Below, piece after piece: positions 23,101 to 37,258 of a stretch of 64,000 nt of DNA (its first letter is position 1; the number at the start of each line of letters is the position of its first letter). Both the position numbers and the translations under genes were made by a program. Origin of the DNA: Cristatella mucedo (taxonomy: Eukaryota > Bryozoa > Phylactolaemata > Cristatellidae); NCBI GenBank assembly GCA_009760855.2, contig WPIO01000035.1, forward strand, positions 3,683,001 to 3,747,000. The letters run 5' to 3'. Under the pieces are notes generated by a model, which was given only the letters and a program-made list of their open reading frames with translations, searched no databases and was not told the DNA's origin.

Positions 23101-26100
23101 TCAGAGGCCGCAAAAGATCAACAACTACCACGATCTCTCAGGGAGAACTGAGCTAGAAACTGCATCTAGAACTCGAAGCTAGTCAACCCGACTGAACCAG
23201 TGAAACAATCAGACAATGCCTGGCTCTGCACCGGCTGCATAAGCAACCATTGCTGCACAGCTCTGCCTGCAGTGCATGACCGACAGGAGCTTGATTGGAT
23301 GAAGCTTGATTTGGTGGGGTGGTTAGGGTGGAGGTGGGGGAGGGCTTTGCCTGACCGAAAGCTCATCAGCAGCCAACAGCTGTGGCTCGGCAACCGTGGC
23401 CGAGAACCTAGCCGAGCGTCTGACAGCTCTCTCACATCGCAGTTCTCTCACTGCATTCAGATAATCCCGGCTCAGGCCAAGTCCCAATGTTGCCACAAGT
23501 AATGACTTGAAAACCATTCGGGCCAAATACTTCGGCTGCTGGGCATGGCCAGTCCTTCGACTGGCCTCCGGGCAGCGACTGGAGTGAGTTTACATGCTAG
23601 CACTTGAGCTCGATGACCCTTGAATGCCTGGCACTCATCAGTGTCCCCTACCCTGTCGCAGCCCGGAACAGCAGCCTGTGGCCAGGGGGCAGCCCAGCAG
23701 TGGAGCAGGAGCCAGCTGGATGTGCTGCTTTCTCTTTTTTTTCTACCACAGGTGCTATCGCGAGGGTCTGAAACCTAACCACAGTCGAAAGGAGTGCCAG
23801 CAGAGACTCCTGAGTAGGAGCTGCTGGCCGTATGCAATAGGCAGCCCTGGCCGGCAGAGCTTGGCAACTGCCTGAGTCCTCGAGTCTACATCGATGATGC
23901 ATTCGAGCCTGGAGGAGCCGTGCTGCTGGAGGATCAGTGCCCACCCCTCCACCGAGGTAGGCTCCTGGCAGAGAGCCACTAGTGCCAGCTGGAGGCCAGT
24001 CACAAGAATAAAAGAGCACTCATTCTGTCGATTGATGGATCCTTGGCTAATGCAAACACGCAAGCTTGGAGTGGGAGAACGCTAGAGACTTCTCGGGATG
24101 CCAGAAAGCAAGAGAAAGCATGCCTCGCAGATGACCCTCGGAACAGGGCGCTGCATGACGAGAGTGGCACGAGGAGGACAGAAAGAAAGCAGCTGCGTAT
24201 ACCACGGCCAGAGCATTGCCACGAGTAAGGAGAGGGGCAAGGAGAGGGGCAAGGGTTAGAGGGCAGCGTTTGTCCATATCGGCTGAGGAAGACGAATGCA
24301 GGCTTTAGGATAGGGAAGATGGATAGCTTGACGAATTGTTTGGCACAGTGAAGAGTTAGAATCGCTGAGAACCTTGCAGCCCTGTGGTTTGCTACCAGTT
24401 TCCGAATTCCAAATTAAAAACATAGAACAGAAATAGGAATAGGAACCAGATCGGGCCATAAGAAATAACGAGTCAGTCGTGCTTTACGGCTCGAGCTGGT
24501 GCTTTGGGCTTCCAGCGAGGCCGGTGTACTTTAAGATTCGAGGTGAGTTGCTCACTGTGGCTGGCACCAGAAATTGTTGCTGTCTGCAAGGACTACAACC
24601 CATTTCGAGTGCTCCAAATGTTTGCGTAAGAACTTTAATGCAGAAGTTCCACAACACATTCAAGACATTAGATGTCAGGAGTAGAATAACTGCTTCTCAC
24701 TCTTAGCTTTCATCGTGTGCTAGCCTCATTGCTTGTGACCGCATAAATTCAAGCATTGACCTGAAACATGCCTTTCAACCCTAGACAGTTATAAAGTATG
24801 TCCTGTTTGAGGATTTGAGAGCCTAGAAAGATGAGTTGGCTGCATGCTCTGCCAAATTTGAAGGTCCATGAGAATCTCTGGCTAATTTGAAGCAAATTGC
24901 ATACCACTTGTGTGCTGAAGTTGATTGAATTGAGTTGAAAGTGCTTATCCCCTATTAGCTCTAGGGATAATAATTACAAGTCAGCATTTGATTGAATTGA
25001 CTATTAGGTTTATTGATGACATCATGGCTCTGGGTGTAGAGCCAAAGTATGTGAAACAATTTTTTGCGTCAGGGAAGGCAGAACTATAATTTATTGATAG
25101 CCTACGGTCTAGTAAGAGAGAAGCTGGCATTACTAAAGATTGGTAAAGTCGGCATACCGATTCCAGGCAGGAAAGCTCGTGATTTCTTCACCAGAGCAGG
25201 AAACTGGCTGCTGGTAATGTGCAGGTTCCGGTGCCTTACCATTGACGGATGATGTAAGTGGCCACTCTTCCCATGCCGGTCATTTAGGTAGTTGCTGTGG
25301 AGCCTGTGATAGTAGCAACGTGCTTCTATAATGCTACTGTAGTAGCTAATGAGATGGTGGACACTGCTATCGGTAAATCTGCTTTACTACTCTGCACTGC
25401 CAACCCTAGCTAATCAATCATGGCTCTGGGTGCAAATCCAAGATATGAGCAACGTTATTGCACTGCCAACCCTTGTTGCTCAATCACAAACCTTGTAAGG
25501 GCACCGTTCATTGCTGCGGAGCAGAAGTTATATGTGCTATTTGCCCTTGCTTTGCAGTGTTTTTAGACCTGGGAAACATCGTCCTAGCCTAGTCCTGTCG
25601 CGATAATGCTTATGCTGCTTCTTCTGTGGTGATTCCTTGAGGACCACACTTGGCGAGTGTAGAGCCAGTATCGTCTAGCACTTGCACGTCAATCATGTCG
25701 ATGTGGCTCTGTGACCGCATGCCAATGGGTTCGGGCGACTGTCGGGAGAGAGCAGAAGTGACTAGAGCAGGAGGCGACAATGAGAGCACGACTGAGAGTG
25801 AGAGCTTGAGCTGGATGGAATGAGTGGGTGCGAGCGAGTGTGCAAGTGAAGGCACAAGGGAATGAGCCAGCGAACGAATGAGTTGCCTGACAGACACTGC
25901 TGCAAAGCTGCCACGGGCTCTTGCATGTTCAGGCTCGAAGTTTACTTACGGACATCCAACGAAGATGCCATGGGGCCGGACCAAATGAGCAGAGAAGATT
26001 CAAGCCAAGACGACCGAGCCGCTGAGAGCTCCTGCAGCTCTGCAGAAACCATTGTGCTGAGCAGGTGGGTGGCTTGTGTGGAAAGCTGCTCGACTGGTGC

Positions 26101-26274
26101 TTACCTGGGCTTCAAGCCCGGGTTCAAGCCAGGAATCTGGATCAGCAGCCAGCCAGTGGTTTGTGCTCGACCCAAGTGGGTGGCTGGTCTTCAAGTACTG
26201 CACCCCACAACGATGGCTGATTGCTAGAGCAGTCTCCTAGCAGCTGCAGCCCGGTGCACCCAATGGCTCCATTA
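23101..26274. other. Unassigned non-coding DNA
   Basis: No gene was seen. Two related segments near 25,021-25,062 and 25,418-25,458 share ATCATGGCTCTGGGTG followed by a box-B-like GGGTGCAAATCC, and may be remnants of tRNA-derived SINE heads. Many short frames exist on both strands without support. Confidence 0.4.
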
Positions 26275-26540
26275 CCGGTTGGGTGCAAGACCATAATCAG
26301 AGCCTTCATTCTTTCGAAATTTGGTTACTGCAATAGCCTTGACACTTGCCCAAGGCTTGCACTCCAGTTACTCACCGAACCTGCTCAAATCTGAGCCCAC
26401 CTTGCCCTTTGCATTCCTTCTGATCCCGACCCCTGTCTTTCCAGTGAATGGAGCAATCTCCATCTGAGTGACTGCGTCCAGCTGCAGTGACTGTGCAAGA
26501 AGCACTCTGTTTCCTATTGCCAACGTCTTGTGCAGTTACT
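26275..26540 (+). mobile_element. Ancient LINE remnant
   Basis: Translation gives TIIRAFILSKFGYCNSL followed by LALQLLTEPAQ. This aligns with the LVHAFVTSCLDFCNSML and RRLQLVQNSAAR region of the intact copies, and further weak matches follow. The DNA identity is low and no UTR is visible. Confidence 0.45.
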
Positions 26541-27474
26541 GGGAGTTAGCGATTTTGACAGATAGCAGCTGCTAACTGGCCTCTTGATGGGCCGAGAGCA
26601 GAGAAGCTAGCCACCTGAAGGGATATGCCGAGCAGCAGGAGGTGCACTGAGTCAACAGCCTGGCTCTTCGATTGGCATATGTCCTGGCATTGTGCACCCA
26701 TTCACCCGGCAGTCAATGCTAATGACAGAAGCAAGTCTATAAACAATTTCAGCAGAGCCAGGAAATGAGGGGTGATTAAGCATGTGCTTAGGTAAGCGAT
26801 AGCATTTCATGCTATCTGTCGAACAGGACAGCATGTAGATAAGCAGTCGTGAACAAACCAAGGATCCCATTAAGTTCACTTGCTTCATTGCATACTGAAT
26901 ACCCTTTTGCAAATATAGGTAGCTCCGTGAGACACTTTTCACTTGGATTACCAGCCCCCCCCCAATATGTTAGCTGACTACAAAACCCGGGTAGAACATG
27001 TAAATGTAGGTTCGTGGACCGAGTGATCTAGATTGGACAATTTTAAAAACCTGTAGGCTATCATGGTTTGTGGCAAAATTGCTGCTCAGTGGAAGTGCAG
27101 GTGGAAGGTCGAGGACTCGAGCAGGACTCCTCAGCTAAATCCTGTCGGTTTTCATGAACGGAAGTCTTTTGCCAGCAGCATGTTGATGCTGCCCAATGCG
27201 TGGCTCACATCTTGCTGGCTGGACCAGCTTCAGCCTCACTGCTGGCTCACCTCTTTTGAGCAGCTACCCAAGCTCAGGTCAATCTGGTTGCCTGGTTGGC
27301 CACCCACCTGTTGCTGGGTGGGTGGCCGTCTCGGCTAGCCAGCTGTCCGAGGTGGCTGCCAACAAAGCTCGGGTCGGTGGCCAGCAGATATGCCCCACCC
27401 ACCTGGCCTGAGCCGGCAGTTGCTGGAGCAACACTCCCCAACCATCTCGAAGTAGATAGCTGGCCAAGGTGGCT
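26541..27474. other. Unassigned DNA with a perfect 11-bp hairpin
   Basis: No gene was seen. At 27,298-27,327 GGCCACCCACC and GGTGGGTGGCC form a perfect inverted repeat around an 8-nt loop. Confidence 0.45.
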
Positions 27475-28250
27475 TCAGGCTGAACCAATTACCTCAGTCA
27501 ACCACAATTTGCCGAAATACACTCTAATTAAGCAAAATCAACCTGAAATCAAGAGCTCGAATTTCGAGTGAATGTTATAGTATTTTGTGATTATGATGCA
27601 GCCACCATATTTTATGCTGCTTAACTCGTGCATTCGCATGCTAAAGGACTGTAATGAAGCGAGCCACAACCAAGATCTACCACAAGCAACCTGAATCCAG
27701 CATAATTTACTGCAGTTCACCAAAAATCCATTGGAGATCGGCTGCACACAGCTCCAGCTTTGAATCTATATTGTGCTATGCTTTAATTTAAGTGCATCTG
27801 CAGTATTTTTAACCATTGAGAGTGAGTTAACGTGCAATCCCCTGCTATGGATGGCTGTAGATTGAGGTATTTGCCCTGGTCACTGGATTTAGCTGCAAAG
27901 GATAATATGAGAGTTCCCTTGAAATGTTGAAACAATGTTTGGGTACACTTGAACGACAGCATAATGCCATATACAATTCAATTTGGAATCTACAAACAGT
28001 CAATTTCTGGTAGAATGTTAGCATATTTCTGTGGCTTGATGTGTAAATGAAGTAGTGGAAGGTTACTTTGTAGCCCATTTGCATGAGAAAGCTAGTGCAA
28101 AATGCCATGAAATCTGGAGGGTGCATTATATCAATGGTGTAATGTTCACTCGAAATTCAAGCTGGGTGCCACAAATTTCTGGTCAATGTTAGCTTAATTT
28201 GAGTGAATGGCAGTAGATTGCAATGGATTACAGTAATTTTTGGGCACTGA
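27475..28250. mobile_element. Candidate foldback-type element with long imperfect TIRs
   Basis: The 22-nt segment at 27,554-27,575 matches the reverse complement of 28,142-28,163 at 19 positions. The similarity continues in both directions to about 120 bp per arm, for example GCTTAATTAGAGTG on the left arm read in reverse against GCTTAATTTGAGTG on the right. A further copy of the arm motif (CAATTTCTGGTAGAATGTTA) lies inside at about 28,001. There is no coding capacity. Long inverted arms with internal sub-repeats resemble foldback or long-TIR MITEs; the superfamily was not recognised. Confidence 0.5.
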
Positions 28251-28715
28251 TTTAATTTATCGTACCCCTGAGAAAATTCGAGGACGTCCTGGTGGATCTG
28301 GCATCGGCAGCCAGGCTTCAACATAGTCGAGACCTGTGCCTTATGCACCACGCATCAAGCATTGCCAGGCAAGAGATCAGCCACGACCTAGTAATACACA
28401 TGTGCAGCTACTTTACTTGAGGATGAATATTGGCAGCCGAAGCAAATTAAAAAGAAGAGGTATAATGTCGGCTAATAGCCTCATATCTATAGCAACAGAA
28501 GAGCTTTTACTTTCTAGCAGCCCCTTTCTTAGCTACATGCAGTGAGCAATAAGGAAAATCATGCTGCAGGAATCTAACCCACGACATGTGCCGTGAAGTT
28601 CCACCACACTTTACTGTATGTAACTGTACAAGTGGTTATGTGTGTTAGTGCACATGTGTGCATGTGTGCACCACTGTGTACGCCCGTACAAAAGCTTCCT
28701 TGTGTGTGCATGCTT
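28251..28715. other. Unassigned non-coding DNA
   Basis: No gene or recognised repeat before the (TG)n tract. Confidence 0.4.
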
Positions 28716-28717
28716 GC

Positions 28718-28752
<35 letters not shown>
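28716..28752 (+). repeat. (TG)n microsatellite
   Basis: An uninterrupted TG run of about 18 units within a wider TG/CA-biased stretch from 28,640 to 28,790. Cys/Val or His/Thr frames through it are artefacts. Confidence 0.9.
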
Positions 28753-28754
<2 letters not shown>

Positions 28755-30218
28755 CTTGTGTGTGCGTGCATGTGTGTTCGTTCGCCTAAGTTCCCTACCG
28801 GCATTCTGGAGCTCTCACTTCCTTTGTGTGAGCTAGCAGATGTGAGCTTGCCACTACAGCCTGGCAGCGGCCTGCTACAAAGACTGCCACTCTGTTGCCA
28901 ATGGAGATGCCGAGTGGCTGGAGCATCTAGAATGCTCACCGGTGGTGGCACTGCTGCCGGCTGTGCCACCACTGGTGGCACTTGACTGCCCTCAATTGGT
29001 ACCCTGATTAGATATTGAACAGCAATTATATCTCTTCGAGGTGGCACCGGGGAGAGGTCTGAGCGGCAGCAGACGCTGGAGACATTCAGCAGCAGATGGC
29101 TTTGAAGTCAGCTCGAGTGTGGATGCTGACTTAGGCTAGGAGCCAAGAGAAGGGAGCCTGTAATCAGCTTCGTGACAGCTATGATAGTTCCTAGTTCTAG
29201 GAGCTAAGTGTTTGATGTGGGGGTCAGTATAGCTATTCATATCCTGTGACGATCGGCCCCTGAGTCAGATTTTGTTAGCCACTAGATAACCAACCTGTGA
29301 GTGGGTGTGATCGAAATCTAGGGAGCTTCGTGTGCATTTGCAGTTTCCATACTATAGCTATGTTCCCTATACTCATAGCTACAGATAAACATATGATTTA
29401 GCTAAAGATGCAGATATAGCCGTTGATATGTATGTTGCATAGCTTATAATCCGGACCGTGATTTTTCACATGTGATAAGGGGAAAATTTTATTCGTTCCA
29501 GAGCCCGGCAAAAGAAACTCGAGAAAACTTTGTTCCTGCATTAAAAAAGTAACGACACGCATTTTTAAAAGCTTCTCTGCTCATTGGGAGAAGCGTGGGT
29601 CTCTTCATTTATAAGGCGAGTGCCTTAACTCAGGGCCAAACCAAGGCATGATACCAGTCTTGTGGGCTGGAGGGCCACTTTCAGGATTTCTTTAAGAGGG
29701 GGTTGGGTTCCAAGAGTCAACCCTACCATCCTTAGAGGATGCTGTCACTAGAGCCGGTATAATCCCCTGACCTGGCTGGAACGAGCCAACTAGAATGGCA
29801 GCAGCTTCTTCTCCCCCTCACAGGCTCAGGGAGGCTTGCAAACGGCACAGACCCTTCACTTCCCCCTTCACTTGATCGTTCTCTGCTCAGCAGCTCCTGC
29901 CAATCCTGCCTTGCTCTATGAGGTGGTCCGGCTGGCGACAGGCTTTGACGGGCCCATGAGTCACAGCCGTGCACTAGCCACTGCCAACAGCATATGCAGA
30001 GAGTTACTAGCACACGTGCATTGTTAGTCTTCTCTTGCAAAAAATCTGCAGCTTCCATTGAGTGTGATGCACAGGTTCAGCCACGGCCAGTGCAGGATAT
30101 GACTTACTGAATAGCACGAGTTCGCTCCCAGCTAAAGCCTGATATGCTCAGTGATTGCCATGCAGAAACGTAAGGTAAAATTCCTTTGTGTTTGGTGTAA
30201 CATTGCACATTAAAGGCT
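28753..30218. other. Unassigned DNA with a possible SINE head
   Basis: No gene was seen. On the minus strand near 29,605-29,665, TTTGGCCCTGAGTTAAGGCA is a good box-A-like start. The following box B is not clear and the tail does not match SINE-A or SINE-B. Confidence 0.35.
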
Positions 30219-30229
30219 GTCATTGACCA

Positions 30230-31103
30230 ATCAGCTCGAAATCTATCATTGACCTATAGACCTATGAGCTCGAAATCCATGTGTCATGTTCCAAAGTGAT
30301 CTCTCGTTAGACAACCACATCAGCTCCACAGTCAAATCTGCCTACTTTCAGCTGCACAAGATTGCTAAAATTCGGGCTTGTTTAGATAAAGATACTACGT
30401 CTAAGTTGGTCCAAGCCTTCGTGACATCCTGTCTTGACTTCTGTAACTCAATGCTTACTGGCCTACCGGCATGTGCGATCAGGCGATTGCAGCATGTGCA
30501 AAACTCAGCAGCTAGGCTTGTCTGTCATGAGCATCGCAGTTGCCACATCACACCACTTCTCGCCGACCTGCACTGGCTACCAGTCAGATTGACTTCAAGG
30601 TTTTGTCGCTCACTTTTAGGTCACTTCTTTCTTTGGCTCCAGCCTATCTCTCAGATCTACTCCCCCACCAGGCCAAGCATCGTACCGCCAGCTTTTCGGA
30701 ATCCAACAGTCTACAAATACCTCGTACAAACCTCAAATCCTTCAATGACCATGCATTTAGTTCGTATGCTCCCTAAGCCTGGAACTCCCTCTCGACCTTC
30801 GTCAGAACATCCCCTGACCTGACCACATTTAAAAAGAACTTAGAAACACCTATTTAGCACAGCATTTAGTGGGTCCCTGTGATTCGTCCTTCATGTGCTT
30901 ATGCGTGCTGACACTGTGCATGCTACCACTAACCACATTTGCATGCTGACCCTGTGCATGTCACCCCTAGCCATGTTATTCATGTTGTTTATCAAGCATG
31001 CTATTACTCACCATTCATTCGAGTTTCCCTTTGCAGCAAATGTCAAGTGTAGAAAGAGATTGAGTTCTCTGAGGACGCTTTTTCAAGTGCATTATTATTA
31101 CCA
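30230..31103 (+). mobile_element. LINE copy K, young subfamily with a 7-nt deletion
   Basis: Begins near the QSDLSLDNHISSTVKSAYFQ codons and stays open through the KIRACLDKDTTSK, LDFCNSMLTGLPACAIRRLQ and ADLHWLPV segments to about 30,822. It ends in a complete 3' UTR with TGAGTTCTCTGAGGACGC and ATTATTATT. The deletion near 30,583-30,590 shifts frame and is shared exactly with copy I. The 5' edge has a short partial duplication (TCATTGACC...AGCTCGAAATC twice, 30,219-30,278), such as can arise by template jumping during insertion. Confidence 0.9.
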
Positions 31104-33118
<2,015 letters not shown>

Positions 33119-33127
33119 GGATATAAT

Positions 33128-33240
33128 TATAATAATAATAATAATAATAATTCACTTGATAAAGCGCCCTCAGAGAACTTAATCTCTCTCTAGGCGCTTT
33201 ACATTTGCTGTGAAGTGAAATGCAATTGATTGGTATATGA
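33128..33240 (-). mobile_element. LINE 3' tail, copy N
   Basis: An (AAT)n run followed by TTCACTTGATAAAGCGCCCT, CAGAGAACTTAATCTC and AGGCGCTTTACATTTGCTG is the reverse complement of the LINE 3' end. Only about 110 bp remain, so this is a severely 5'-truncated insertion next to the TA tract. Confidence 0.75.
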
Positions 33241-34260
33241 TAAAGAGGAAGAGGAGTATAGAAAATGCAGTGCAGAAAGGTTGGACACGGCGCAGAGGAT
33301 CAAGGTTACAGATGCAACTGCTAAGAAGGAGCAAAAGAACGAGATAGAGAGATACACGGGCCGAAGAAGAATAGAAGGGGAAATAGAAGCAAAGCAATGC
33401 TTGGTCAAGAAATCGCAGAAGTTAGACCATTTTGAAGAGCACCTAGCTTTACCTCGAGAGGCCACATAGATGCATTGTGGCTAGAGATAAAAAATCGGAG
33501 GGACACTCAAATGTACTGAGGGTTAGATACACCATGGGAGGAGTAGAGAAACCTCCAAGCACCATTAGAGACTCGTCAAAACGAACTATCGAGCATTGCC
33601 TCATAAATGCAACCTGTAAGTTGCCATGCCACATCATAATTTTGATGAGAGTGGCACAGCACACCGACAGCAGATGAAAACCGAGATCTGGTAGCTGGCA
33701 GTAGGCTACAGTCCCAGTAAGTGAGACCTACATTGGACAGCTATTCGAAGAGTCAAGGCGGCTGCTGCCGGAAGCTGGGGCAGCAGAGAGCTAGCTGCCA
33801 ATCCTTTAACGAGTTCTCGGCATGATCAAAGTACTACGACCTGTAATATGCCCTTATCAACTGCTATCGCTCTGTCTGTCAACCTATTCATTTTGAACTG
33901 TCATATTCCACCTCATTATAGGGCTGCACCTGCTAGTTGGCTGGCAGTTAGCTTCAGCTTCTAAGTCACCTTGCATATTCACATTGACCTATCCTCTGTG
34001 GGCCCAATCTGTCTCATTCAAAGTGTGTTTCTGTTATTTAGGCAAATGCGTAGAGCTATTGGATGCCGATAAATCAAGCAAGACAAATATTCCAGAAGAC
34101 GAAAAAAATGCTGCAATGGGTAATTATTATTAAACCCTCCCTCGTCTGGTCGAGGGGGCCAAGACTTGCAGGTGCTGATGCTGCTGCTGCTGAAACTTGA
34201 TAGACACCCATCCTACACAGGGCACTTGCTGAAGACTGAACTTGGAAAAAGAGAGACGAG
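33241..34260. other. Unassigned DNA, charged open frame at 33,230-33,469
   Basis: A 79-codon plus-strand frame is rich in Lys, Glu and Arg, and a minus-strand frame overlaps it. Neither has a recognisable motif, and the first bases fall inside the LINE tail. No gene is called. Confidence 0.35.
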
Positions 34261-34345
34261 CACGGCGAGAGCTGCCAGAGGCTCTTAATCCACCACAAAG
34301 TAAATAAGGTTGTTGAATCGGCTAGCTCTTATTATATTTTATAAG
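34261..34345 (+). mobile_element. SINE-B body fragment
   Basis: Matches the 3' half of the SINE-B body: AGAGGCTCTTAATCCACCAC, then GGTTGTTGAATCGGCTAGCT and TTATTATATTTT. The tRNA-like head is not recognisable upstream, so this is a 5'-truncated or decayed copy. Confidence 0.5.
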
Positions 34346-35170
34346 TTGTATTACTATTTGGGTGAATAGAAAGCAATGCGAGCCCCTTGAGTGAAGGTAG
34401 CAAACAGATTCACCAGTAGCAGAACCATTTGAGCTGTGTGATCGAAATTGCATAATCCGAATTTGTGTGGAGCAAATGTATAGTTACATTTAGCATGCAG
34501 TACTTGAGGAAGGCTTTCCGTGTGTGAATGCCACCATGTAACTGCTGTCTAGTCGCTGGTTTCGGGTCCTCTTTGGTGCTGTGGCAATGGGCATTCAGAA
34601 AGAGGTCGTCAGCCTGCCCTGCCCCATGGACAAATCCTGAAGGTGGTATCGGTCGCTTTGTTATTCGGCAAGCTCCTTCTGCACTCCGTGTGAATTGGCA
34701 ATAAAGGGCAAGGTCAAAGTATTCTTATTAGCTTAATTATCTATTTTTATTTATTATAGTTATCTTATTATCTTGGGTGTGCCTCGGATCCTAACGTTTA
34801 ACATCAACTTCTAGCAAGTGACACAATGGGGAAGCCATAGTAAAAAGCAAGTGTATTTTGGTATTACATATTCAGTCTTTGGAGCTCTGGCTCATTCAGT
34901 AACTGTTTTATGAAATCTTGGCTATCAATCTCAATCAACCACCAGTTCGTATAGTACATGATAAAAACTAAGCGACTTAAATTGATACCCAATTTGTCAG
35001 TTTGGTTGGCCTTCTTTAAAACATTTCATGGTCACATCATAGTCATTTTCGGTGTGGTTCTGTGTTAGTGATGGCAGTTAAGATAACAGCTCGAGTGCGT
35101 ACAAGTATTTTCTATTCCCTGCTTCTTTTTTCACATTCAGCAAGCAAACCTATACTCAATGCTGCAGTCT
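34346..35170. other. Unassigned non-coding DNA
   Basis: No gene or recognised repeat was seen. Confidence 0.4.
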
Positions 35171-35173
35171 CTC

Positions 35174-35190
35174 TATATATATATATTTAA

Positions 35191-35262
<72 letters not shown>

Positions 35263-35304
35263 ATATATGGGTAATTATATTATAATATAATATATATATA
35301 TATG
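35174..35304. repeat. Compound palindromic microsatellite TA-CA-TA-TG-TA
   Basis: (CA)n at about 35,192-35,229, a (TA)n centre at 35,228-35,240 and (TG)n at 35,241-35,262 are flanked on both sides by TA runs. The CA and TG arms are complementary, so the block is an inverted repeat with a TA centre. Confidence 0.9.
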
Positions 35305-35349
35305 TATATCTTCCTCTTTTTTCCTCCCTCCCTTTGCTCCATTACTCTT

Positions 35350-35357
35350 TCTCTCCC

Positions 35358-35423
<66 letters not shown>
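35350..35423 (+). repeat. (CT)n microsatellite
   Basis: Near-pure CT dinucleotides with a few CCCT interruptions at the left end. Open frames coding poly(Ser-Leu) or poly(Glu-Arg) are artefacts. Confidence 0.92.
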
Positions 35424-35427
<4 letters not shown>

Positions 35428-36433
35428 ACACACTTTACCCAGCTCCCTATCCTGTTATGCCACCAGTGCATTCTCCTGGCTCTGTGCTAGGTCGGTCAGT
35501 CTGTCCACTGCCTTTCATGACCATCCGCCTGTCTTTCAATCTGCACCTCTTTGCTCATTAGTCAGTCTGTTATTCCGGCAAAGGATTTAGGAAAGGCTGG
35601 AGAATGTGAGTGGTCACACAAGGAGAACCGTGCTTCTATAGAACAATACCTGAGGGTCTGCTTTACTATCAGTTGATTTGTGTCAAACCATGCAACTCCA
35701 CAGTCACGATAGCTCAGTTTGCACCACAGGACACAAACATTCTTTTATTCTCGTTTGCATCGCACTTACGTCAACTCCAGAACACTGTTTTACTTTTGCC
35801 ACAGTAGGCTCAAGCTGTTTAGATGCATTTCATGTGGCCGAACCCACGAGCCAGGTCGTACATTGAGCATCCTAAACCTGGAATAAGACCTAGGGGCAAG
35901 TCTACCCACCTGCCAATCTTCTGTGGCTCCAGATTCCAGATCTGCTTGCCCCTAATCGACCAATCAGCCAGAAATGACATTATGAGATTGCAGTGTATGT
36001 TTGTGTTTGTGATTAACGATCGATAGGTCGAGCTTTCATAATAGTCTGTACCCTTTTCTACCGTGTATATTAAGTACACTGTAATTTCTACACCAGCAGG
36101 CTAAAAATTAAGTCATGTGTGTTGGGCAGTCCAATGCTTACAGTTATGAGGTCCATGGCTCACATGCCTATGCTCTCTAACTAACCTAAAAGAGACTTCC
36201 AGATTCACACCAGGGGTGCTTTTGCATGCATCTCACAATTCCAAGGCAGAAGTGGTTTGGTGATCATACTCATATCGTAACATTTTTGTTTCTAGCAGCT
36301 TATAACCGTGTGCATGTGTCGCCTGCTCCATGTACGTGGCACGTGGCGTGTGCATGGTTACATGCTCGCACCTTTTGCATTTTTTTTGCATTTGCAATTC
36401 TCGTGCGTCTCCATGTGTGTGTTTTTGGTGTGT

Positions 36434-36435
<2 letters not shown>
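35424..36435. other. Unassigned non-coding DNA
   Basis: No gene was seen. Near 36,125-36,165 GGCAGTCCAATGCTTACAG followed by GGTCCATGGCTCACATGCC may be a decayed tRNA-like SINE head, but no family tail follows. Confidence 0.35.

Positions 36436-36472
<37 letters not shown>
36436..36472 (+). repeat. (TG)n microsatellite
   Basis: An uninterrupted run of about 18 TG units. Confidence 0.9.
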
Positions 36473-36474
<2 letters not shown>

Positions 36475-37099
36475 GGCATGCGATCGCGAGCGTGTGAACT
36501 TGGATGACCACTCATGAGGATGGGAACGTTCCTGCAAGCGTGTACCACTGATGATCCATCCATCAAAGGAAGCAATACAAAGGCTACACTCCTGAGTGGT
36601 CTGGAAACAGTAGACACCGTCCACAGCTGCTTGCCCTGTGTCTGCTGTTGCCAGCTGGTGCCAGGAATGAGAACAGCCTTACCTGGCTGGCAAACATTGC
36701 ATTTGGAGGGTAGAGGGATGGACGGCAGCAAAGAGGCAGCCAGCTGCCGGAGGACAGACGGACACCGGGCTGATTAGGCGAGTCATTAGCACTCATTCGC
36801 CTGTAATATTATCGACGGCTCTGCATTGTGTCCAATTCAGACAGTGCAAATTGGCATTCGGCCACCTGCCGCAGGAATTTGACCGCCTGCTGCCTATAGG
36901 TGTCCCTATAACCGTGACTGCATTCACGAGGCGATTAATCGTCAAAGCTTGGACAATGTTTGGACGCTGCACGTGCGATGTACTCGTACAGGGGATATGG
37001 GCTTCACTGAAGGGGAGCTCCTGCTGTCCTGTGAGACCAATGCCCATGGGCTATGTACAATCGGGCAGCATACCCTAGGCATGCACATTTAGTTACTGA
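36473..37099. other. Unassigned non-coding DNA
   Basis: No gene or recognised repeat was seen. Confidence 0.4.
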
Positions 37100-37258
37100 G
37101 TGTTCGCGGTCCAAGCTCTTTGGATGAGCAAGTCCAAGGCCGAGTCCAGACGAGGGCGATCCCTTATTGACCACAGCAAGCGATGGTGTTAGCCAGTAAG
37201 GCTCCTCTACTACTATACAAAAGAGGCTGTTAAATCAGCTAAGCTTATTTCTTATAGC
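37100..37258 (+). mobile_element. SINE-B copy, best-preserved body
   Basis: A degraded tRNA-like head ends in GGCCGAGTCCAGACGAGGG. The body follows: CTTATTGACCACAGCAAGCG, ATGGTGTTAGCCAGTAAGGC, TCCTCTACTACTATAC, AAGAGGCTGTTAAATCAGCT and a TTATTTCTTAT end. The same blocks, in the same order, occur on the minus strand at 60,712-60,880. Confidence 0.7.

Noticed and set aside
33230-33469. Charged 79-codon frame as a gene
   Set aside because: Its start lies in the LINE tail, another frame overlaps on the opposite strand, and no motif is recognisable.
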